Source of the DNA: Parolsenella sp958406235
GTDB taxonomy: Bacteria > Actinomycetota > Coriobacteriia > Coriobacteriales > Atopobiaceae
Assembly: GCF_039062465.1 (NCBI RefSeq)
Contig: NZ_JBCLNF010000015.1
Span: 1 to 19,980 of the forward strand
Length of the DNA stretch: 19,980 bases
Direction of reading: 5' to 3'
In this document: piece after piece, positions 14,488 to 19,980 of the stretch
Position numbering within the stretch: position 1 is the first letter of the stretch
Layout: the number at the start of each line of letters is the position of its first letter
Program-made: the position numbers and the translations under genes
Notes under the pieces: model-generated
Database searches by the model: none
Seen by the model: only the letters and a program-made list of their open reading frames with translations
Told to the model about the DNA's origin: nothing

Positions 14488-17400
14488 ATGCGCTCTGCCC
14501 TCGCCACAGACACCCTGCGCACCATCCGCAATAGCGCCAAGCGCTTCGTCTCGCTTGCCGCGATCTGCGTGCTCGGCGTCACGATGCTCGTCGGCCTCAC
14601 GATCGCGTGCAGGGACCTTCGCCTCTCCGCAGACAAGTTCTTTGACCAGCAGCGGCTCTATGACGTGAGCGTGCAGTCCACGCTTGGCCTCACGGAGGAC
14701 GACGTCAATGCCCTCGCGGCGCTCGATAGCGTCGAGGAGGCCGAGGGTAGCTGGACCGAAACTGCCTACACCACGATCGACGGCGCCCACACCTCAGTCT
14801 CGGTGAACGCATTTAAGACAGGCGGCATGAACCAGCCCCACCTCGAGGAGGGCCACCTCCCCGAGAACGCGAACGAAGTCGCCGTCACGCGGGACTACCT
14901 CGACGCCACTGGCAAGCAAGTGGGAGACACACTCACCTTTGGCGTCAGCGCGGATGATACGACTTGGGCCGTCGGCGACACGGCGCAGCCACAGGCAGAC
15001 GCCGATGATGACGAGGACCCCGACGACCTCGATCTCGATAGCGAAGACGCGCAGGACAGCGAGCTCTTCGCCCGCCACACCTACACCATCACCGGCCGCG
15101 TCATCGACCCCACCAACGTCTCCGCCAAGAACGGCTCCTCGTCATTCCGCTCCTCCGGCCCGAAGTACAGCTTCTTCGTACCCGCAAGTGCCGCCACCGC
15201 AGAGGCCTACTCCGTCATCTACCTGCGTGCCACCGACGCCACCGAACTCTCTTGCTTCTCCCAAAAGTACAAGGACGTCGCGGGCCGCGTGACGAGCGAA
15301 GCCGAGGGCATCAAGGCGGAGCGCGAGGCCGCGCGCGACGCGGAGATTCGCGGCGACGCCAACGCCCGCATCGACGATGCCGAGCAGACCGCCAACGACA
15401 AGTTCGCCGATGCCGAGGACAAGCTCGCCGAGGCTCAGAAGACCATCGACGACGCCATTGCCCAGATCGAGTCCGGCCGCAACGAGCTCGCGGAGCAGAA
15501 GGCGTCCGCGCTCGATCAACTTGCCGAAGCCCAGGCAAAGATCGACTCCGGCAGGGCCCAGCTCGAAGACCCCGCGACCCGCGATCAGGCCGTCGAGCAG
15601 GCAAAGGCCACCGCAATTTGCGCCCTTGAAGAGAGCGACCAGTACAAGCAGCTCGTCTCCACGCGCGACGCCCTCGTCCAGACCAAGCAGAACTACGACG
15701 CGCTCATCGACGCCAAGGCGCAGCTCGAGGAAACACGGGGCCAGCTTGAAACCGCCATAGACCAGCTCAAGCAAGGCAAGGGCGAACTCGAGACCGCAAG
15801 GGATACGCTCGAGCAGAGGATCGCCCGGCTCGAGAAATTGGGCCTTCCCGCGGATGACCTCAAGGCCCAGCTCGCCGAGGTCGAGGGTAAGATCGCCGAG
15901 CTCGGCACACGGCTCACGGAGGCTGAGGCACAGCTCGCCCAGGTCGAAGCCCAGCTTGGCAGCGTGAATGACGGCATCACCGCCATCACCGAAGCACTCG
16001 CCCTCCAGAACCTCACGCCCGAAGCGCTCGAGCCCACCATCGCCCAGCTCGAGGCCGGCATGGCCACCGCAAGGCAGCAGGCGGAAGACGCCGCCGTGGC
16101 CGAGGTCGACCGCAGCATCGCCGAGAGCCGCGCGCGGCTTGACCAGGGCCAGGCTGAGCTGAACTCCTCCCGTGCCGAGCTCGATGCCCAACTTGCCGCC
16201 GCCCAGGCAAAGCTCGACGACGCCCAAAGCGAGGTTGACGAGGGTGCCGCCGAGCTCGAGGAGAACCGCGCCGAATTCGAGCGCCAGAAGGCCGAGGCCC
16301 TCCAGAAGATCGCCGACGCCCGCGCCAAGGTCGAAGACATAGGACGCGCCACCTGGTATGTCCAGGACCGAGGCTCCATCTCGTGCTTCTCTTCCATCGA
16401 CACGGACGCAAGTTGCATCGAGACGCTGGGCTTCGTCTTCCCGGTCATCTTCCTTGTGGTCGCCATTCTCGTCGCCCTCACAACGGCCATGCGCATGGTC
16501 GAGGAGGAACGCGGACTCATCGGCCTCTATAAGGCGCTTGGCTACCACCGCGGCAGCATCATGGCCAAATACGTCCTCTATACCGCAGGCGCCGCCCTCG
16601 CAGGCGGCATCGTCGGCGCCATTCTCGGCTTCGTCGCGCTGCCGCTGTTCCTCTTCAAGTTCTTCGCGCTCATGTATACGCTGCCCGCCTTCGAGCTCTC
16701 GTTCTCGCCGGCGCTCTGCGCGCTCGCCATGGGCATCTTCGTCCTCGGCATCGGTGCCACCACAGCGCTCACCGTAAGCCGCGAGCTGTCGGAACAGCCC
16801 GCCCAGCTCATGCGCCCGCGCGCGCCCAAGGCGGGCAAGCGCATCCTGCTCGAGCGCATGCCCGTAATCTGGAACCACCTCGGCTTCCTCAACAAGGTCA
16901 CGGCCCGCAACCTCTTCCGTTACAAGGGACGCCTCGCGATGACGGTATTTGGCGTCGCCGGTTGCTGTGCGCTCATGATTGCTGGCTTCGCCATCAATGA
17001 CACCGTCGAGGGTCTCTCCGCCAACCAGTACGGTGCCGACGACCGCGCCGGCATCTACTCCTATGACCTACTTGCCGTCACCCAGGCGGATGACCTCGAG
17101 GACGCGGCGCGCGAGCTCACTCGGGCGCCCGAAGTCGCAACCTACACCTGCGTCTACACCGACAACGTCACCGTCGAGCGCAACGGCAGCCAGGACACCG
17201 CCCAGCTCATCGTCGTACCCGACGGCTTCTCCCTCGACGGCTTTATCGACCTGCGCGACGAGGATGGCACCGGCGTCTCCCTCGACGACGCCACGCGCGA
17301 TGGCGGCGTGCTCTTCACCAAGAGCACCGCCAGCGTTCTCGGCTTTGGCGCCGGAGACGAGGTTACGCTCAAGGACACCAAGCTCAACCAGGCGAGCGTG

Positions 17401-18033
17401 AAGGCGTCCGGCATCGTCATGAGCTACCTCGGCAACGCCGTCTACATGACGCAGTCCACCTACGAGGGGCTCTTTGGCGAGAAGCTCGAGGCCAACGCCC
17501 TCATCGCTAACCTCCTCGGCACGGATGACGAGAAGATCGACCTCTGCAACGAGCTCGCCAATGACACGCGCTACCTTAACGTCACCAACGTCCGTCAGGG
17601 CGTGCGCGACTTCTCGGACGTCTTCATCCTCATCCGCTGCGTGACGGCCCTGCTCATCGTGCTTGCCGCAGGTCTTTCCTTTGTCGTGCTGTTCACGCTC
17701 TCGACCACCAACGTGTCCGAGCGCGAGCGCGAGCTCGCAACGATTAAGGTCCTCGGCTTCCGCCGTGGCGAGGTGCGCACCTACATCAACAAGGAGATGC
17801 TCATCCTCACGTTTATCGGCACGGTTCTCGGCGTTCCGCTTGGTCTTGCGCTATCGCAGTCGCTCACCTATGTCCTCAACATGCCTTCCATGTACTTTGC
17901 CGTCGAGGTCGCGCCCGCAGGCGTCATCATCTCCTGCACGCTATCGCTCGTGTTCGCCGTCATCGTCTGCCTCATCACGAGGCCCTCGATCGACCGCATC
18001 GACATGGTCGGAGCGCTTAAGTCCGCGGAGTAG
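14488..18033 (+). CDS. Large FtsX-like ABC permease with long extracytoplasmic coiled coil
   Basis: The 1181-residue membrane subunit pairs with the ATPase before it. A first membrane helix (about 20-40) is followed by a large outside region: a MacB-periplasmic-like part (50-260) containing an unusual Asp-rich stretch (170-190), then a coiled coil from about 265 to 620 rich in Ala, Glu, Gln and Leu heptads. Three helices (about 647-760) form the first FtsX domain with the cytoplasmic MVEEERGLIGLYKALGYHRG coupling motif. A helix at 815-837 and a second outside domain (840-1040) lead to the second FtsX domain (about 1050-1165) with ERERELATIKVLGFRRGEV. No external transport partner is adjacent. 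Peptide or lipoprotein export, antimicrobial defence or control of wall hydrolases are all possible. GAGAGG lies just before the ATG at 14488. Confidence 0.93.
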   Translation: MRSALATDTLRTIRNSAKRFVSLAAICVLGVTMLVGLTIACRDLRLSADKFFDQQRLYDVSVQSTLGLTEDDVNALAALDSVEEAEGSWTETAYTTIDGAHTSVSVNAFKTGGMNQPHLEEGHLPENANEVAVTRDYLDATGKQVGDTLTFGVSADDTTWAVGDTAQPQADADDDEDPDDLDLDSEDAQDSELFARHTYTITGRVIDPTNVSAKNGSSSFRSSGPKYSFFVPASAATAEAYSVIYLRATDATELSCFSQKYKDVAGRVTSEAEGIKAEREAARDAEIRGDANARIDDAEQTANDKFADAEDKLAEAQKTIDDAIAQIESGRNELAEQKASALDQLAEAQAKIDSGRAQLEDPATRDQAVEQAKATAICALEESDQYKQLVSTRDALVQTKQNYDALIDAKAQLEETRGQLETAIDQLKQGKGELETARDTLEQRIARLEKLGLPADDLKAQLAEVEGKIAELGTRLTEAEAQLAQVEAQLGSVNDGITAITEALALQNLTPEALEPTIAQLEAGMATARQQAEDAAVAEVDRSIAESRARLDQGQAELNSSRAELDAQLAAAQAKLDDAQSEVDEGAAELEENRAEFERQKAEALQKIADARAKVEDIGRATWYVQDRGSISCFSSIDTDASCIETLGFVFPVIFLVVAILVALTTAMRMVEEERGLIGLYKALGYHRGSIMAKYVLYTAGAALAGGIVGAILGFVALPLFLFKFFALMYTLPAFELSFSPALCALAMGIFVLGIGATTALTVSRELSEQPAQLMRPRAPKAGKRILLERMPVIWNHLGFLNKVTARNLFRYKGRLAMTVFGVAGCCALMIAGFAINDTVEGLSANQYGADDRAGIYSYDLLAVTQADDLEDAARELTRAPEVATYTCVYTDNVTVERNGSQDTAQLIVVPDGFSLDGFIDLRDEDGTGVSLDDATRDGGVLFTKSTASVLGFGAGDEVTLKDTKLNQASVKASGIVMSYLGNAVYMTQSTYEGLFGEKLEANALIANLLGTDDEKIDLCNELANDTRYLNVTNVRQGVRDFSDVFILIRCVTALLIVLAAGLSFVVLFTLSTTNVSERERELATIKVLGFRRGEVRTYINKEMLILTFIGTVLGVPLGLALSQSLTYVLNMPSMYFAVEVAPAGVIISCTLSLVFAVIVCLITRPSIDRIDMVGALKSAE

Positions 18034-18134
18034 CGACGGGATACACCGCGGCCGATGGTGACACGCCCCGCGAGCACTCGTAGCAGCATTGTTAAGCCAT
18101 GGCAAAGGCGTGATCGTCGTTCCGGGGCTTGGGT

Positions 18135-18140
18135 AGAATG
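18135..18140 (+). promoter_or_regulatory. Possible -10 element for the flippase gene
   Basis: TAGAAT lies 30 bases before the start codon, inside a small dyad (CGGGG at 18124-18128 and CCCCG at 18144-18148). No good -35 is present at 16-18 bases, so this is tentative. It suggests the gene can be transcribed separately from the exporter upstream. Confidence 0.35.
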
Positions 18141-18169
18141 AACCCCGATTCACGCGACGAAGGACACAT

Positions 18170-19756
18170 ATGATCAATCCGCTAGCTAATAGGTCAGGAT
18201 CCGAGCAAAACGCAACGCGCGGACGAAGGCTCCGCAATAGTAGCGAGGTTGCCGTCCGCCCAAGGGGCGCCCGTTTCTCCTCTGACACCGGCAATGACGA
18301 GACAATGAACGAGGAGGCGGGTCGCGGACGCAGCAGGATGCGCGGTCGTGGTGGTCGTGGCAACCGCGCCCAGCGCCCCAAGCGTCCTCGCAAGCCGAGC
18401 CGCCTCGGCATGATCGTTGGCGGTTGGTGGAACCGCCTCATCGGTGCCGTGTACTCCGGCTCCCTCTCGAGCCAGACCGAGCAGTATGCCGCCCACAACA
18501 CCACGCAGGACTACATTTGGAACTCCGTGGGCCTTGGCGCCTGGGGCGTGGTCTTCCCCGTCCTCTCCGTCGTTACGACGCAGCTCTTGAACGTCGAGCA
18601 GGGCGGTCGCTTCTCGATGGCGTTCGTCACGGGTACGCTACTCCTCTTCATCGCCAACTTCGGCGTCCGCACCTACCAGGCATCTGACATCTCAGAGAAC
18701 CACTCCTTCGCGGACTACCAAGCCTGCCGTGTCGTCACCGTCGCCGCGATGTTGCTCGTCGGCGTGCTCTACTGCCAGATCCGCGGCTATGATCCGGAGA
18801 TGTTCGGCCTCTGCATGGGCATGTTCGTCTATCGCGCCGTCGATGGCCTCGCGGATGTCTACGAGGGCCGTCTCCAGCAAATGGACAAGCTCTACCTCGC
18901 CGGCATCTCGCAAGCAGTCCGCTCGGCCGCCGCCATCGTCGCCTACTGCATGCTGATCTTCATCACGAGGAGCATCTCTGCCGCCGGCATCGCCATGGGC
19001 GTCGCCGCCGTCGCATCGTTCGTCCTGCTCACGCTTCCGCTTACGTTCTTCGAAACGCCCAAGAGCGAGAAACTCCGCCTGGCGAGCGTGAAGGACCTCT
19101 TCGTTCAGTGCTTCCCGTTGTTCGTGGCGCTGTTCCTCTATAACCTCATCGACAACATGCCTAAGTTCGCCATGGAAGGCGTGCTGTCGTACGACAACCA
19201 GCTCTACTTCAACGCGCTCTTCTCGCCCGCGCACATGATCATCATGGTGATTGGCTTCGTCTATAAGCCGCAACTCATGCGTCTTGCGGAGATTTGGGCT
19301 GACCCCGAGCGCCGCGGCCGCTTTGACATCATCGTTCTCGCCGTGCTCCTGCTGATCGTCGCGCTCACGGGTGGCGTCGGCGTCTTCATGGCAACCGTCG
19401 GCATTCCCATCATGAGCTTCATGTATGGCGTTGACTTCGAGCAGTTCCGTGGCCTGTGCTACGTCATGATCGCAACGGGAGGCGTCTGCGCCGCGATCGA
19501 CTTCCTCTACCAGATCATCACGGTGCTACGTCGCCAGAAGGCCGTCACGCGCGTCTACCTGTTGACGCTCGGCTTCTCGCTGTTCGTGCCGCCGCTGCTC
19601 ATCGGCTTCACGGGCCTTCCCGGCGCGGTTCTCGGATACCTCATCGTTATGTGCATCCTCCTCGTGCTGCTAGTGACCGAGTACCTCTCGATTCACGCCG
19701 AGCTCTCCGAAACGCTTAAGAGCTACCGCAAGCGCGCCGTCCGCGACACGAAATAG
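18170..19756 (+). CDS. Polysaccharide/lipid-linked oligosaccharide flippase-like membrane protein (MVF/Wzx type)
   Basis: The 528-residue protein has a cytoplasmic tail (1-95) with a strongly basic, Arg/Gly-rich part (GRGRSRMRGRGGRGNRAQRP, about 51-70). From about residue 110 follow roughly 12 membrane helices spread through the protein, with the pattern of the Wzx/MurJ-like MATE-related flippases (YIWNSVGLGAWGVVFPVLS at the first helix, PKFAMEGVLSYDNQLYFNALF in the middle). Such proteins move undecaprenyl-linked sugars across the membrane for capsule or wall polymer assembly. Family assignment rests on topology and these segments rather than a catalytic motif. No glycosyltransferase genes adjoin it, so the substrate is unknown. 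AAGGAC lies at good spacing before the ATG at 18170; a later Met at residue 46 lacks a clear site. Confidence 0.82.
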   Translation: MINPLANRSGSEQNATRGRRLRNSSEVAVRPRGARFSSDTGNDETMNEEAGRGRSRMRGRGGRGNRAQRPKRPRKPSRLGMIVGGWWNRLIGAVYSGSLSSQTEQYAAHNTTQDYIWNSVGLGAWGVVFPVLSVVTTQLLNVEQGGRFSMAFVTGTLLLFIANFGVRTYQASDISENHSFADYQACRVVTVAAMLLVGVLYCQIRGYDPEMFGLCMGMFVYRAVDGLADVYEGRLQQMDKLYLAGISQAVRSAAAIVAYCMLIFITRSISAAGIAMGVAAVASFVLLTLPLTFFETPKSEKLRLASVKDLFVQCFPLFVALFLYNLIDNMPKFAMEGVLSYDNQLYFNALFSPAHMIIMVIGFVYKPQLMRLAEIWADPERRGRFDIIVLAVLLLIVALTGGVGVFMATVGIPIMSFMYGVDFEQFRGLCYVMIATGGVCAAIDFLYQIITVLRRQKAVTRVYLLTLGFSLFVPPLLIGFTGLPGAVLGYLIVMCILLVLLVTEYLSIHAELSETLKSYRKRAVRDTK

Positions 19757-19903
19757 CCCTGAACATAAGGCTGCACTATCTGCGGCGATAGGCCTCGGGC
19801 CAAGTCAGAAGCAGGAGCAGACAACCAGATCGCTTGGTTCATAACCGTGTCCTCAACTCCCATCGTCCGGTAACGTCAAGCATAGAGAAGGGCCCCGCCA
19901 CTT

Positions 19904-19980
19904 TGAACTGCACCCCAAAACTTGGACGGCATAAATAAGAACTACGCCGCAAGGGACTGTCTCCGGAACTCCTCCGGGGT
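19904..19980 (-). mobile_element. End of an IS3-family (IS150-like) insertion sequence, cut by the window edge
   Basis: The segment starts with TGAACTGCACCCCAAAACTT, which resembles the terminal inverted repeat of IS150-group elements, and leads into the end of a transposase reading frame on the minus strand. Only one end is present; the rest lies beyond 19980. The exact terminal base (about 19904) is by eye. Confidence 0.7.
19942..19980 (-). CDS. IS3-family transposase OrfB, C-terminal 12 residues (partial)
   Basis: Reading leftward from the edge, the frame gives TPEEFRRQSLAA and a TAG stop at 19944-19942. A PEEFR ending is typical of the integrase-type second ORF of IS3-family elements. 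It is incomplete at its 5' end because the window stops. The catalytic DDE residues cannot be checked. Confidence 0.65.
   Translation of the reverse strand, partial: TPEEFRRQSLAA

Noticed and set aside
15142..16878. Minus-strand open frame (578 codons) opposite the FtsX-like permease
   Set aside because: It arises from the repetitive coiled-coil codons on the opposite strand; the Gly/Leu/Val-rich repeats are a shadow of Ala/Glu/Gln heptads.
19825..19860. tRNA-like piece with GGTTCATAACC
   Set aside because: The base expected to be A58 in a T-loop is T, an anticodon arm does not pair well, and no D-arm or acceptor stem can be built around it.
19951..19964. AAGGGACTGTC in the insertion sequence, similar to the ligA-stop palindrome
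   Set aside because: It is part of the transposase coding tail and has no inverted partner; the match is short enough to be chance.

Overview
The window is about 62% GC by eye, with strong Shine-Dalgarno sites, NAD-dependent ligase, lipoprotein-anchored ABC transport, a FeoB-associated Cys-rich peptide and a very large FtsX-type permease. Together these suggest a high-GC Gram-positive of the class Coriobacteriia (Collinsella/Olsenella/Atopobium-like, Actinomycetota). That assignment is inference from gene content and protein style; no rRNA is present.

Layout. 1-463 is non-coding and holds a 125-bp foldback element with 18-bp perfect terminal inverted repeats. A plus-strand gene (464-2623) encodes a 719-residue protein with a C-terminal DUF3825-like domain. 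A long minus-strand block follows: ligA (with a clamp-binding-like motif in an N-terminal tail), a membrane-anchored HtrA-type protease, an orphan OmpR-type regulator with a degenerate receiver, a polar amino-acid ABC importer operon (binding lipoprotein, permease with a fused secreted domain, ATPase), a glutamine synthetase family protein, and a small FeoB-associated Cys-rich membrane protein. From 13708 the strand switches to plus: a MacB/LolD-type ATPase with its 1181-residue FtsX-like permease, then a Wzx/MurJ-superfamily flippase with an Arg/Gly-rich tail. The right edge (19904-19980) is the end of an IS3-family insertion sequence cut by the window.

Most notable observation. The type I glutamine synthetase homologue keeps the fold signatures (Asp50 loop, flap Glu, NRSA and RIE-R motifs). 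It has lost all three canonical n1 metal ligands (E131 to Q, E212 to A, E220 to G; E. coli numbering) and the n2 ligand H269 (to F). It is probably not an ordinary glutamine synthetase. Next to it, the importer's binding protein has Asn where glutamine-binding relatives have the Asp that holds the ligand alpha-amino group, and its permease carries an unrecognised approximately 150-residue extracytoplasmic domain. The neighbourhood may therefore handle or sense a non-standard nitrogen compound; this is a hypothesis.

Other structure: a 31-bp near-perfect palindrome touching the ligA stop codon, GC-rich tandem repeats on both sides of the HtrA gene, a 45-nt inverted repeat between the glutamine synthetase homologue and the FeoB-associated gene, and several terminator hairpins.
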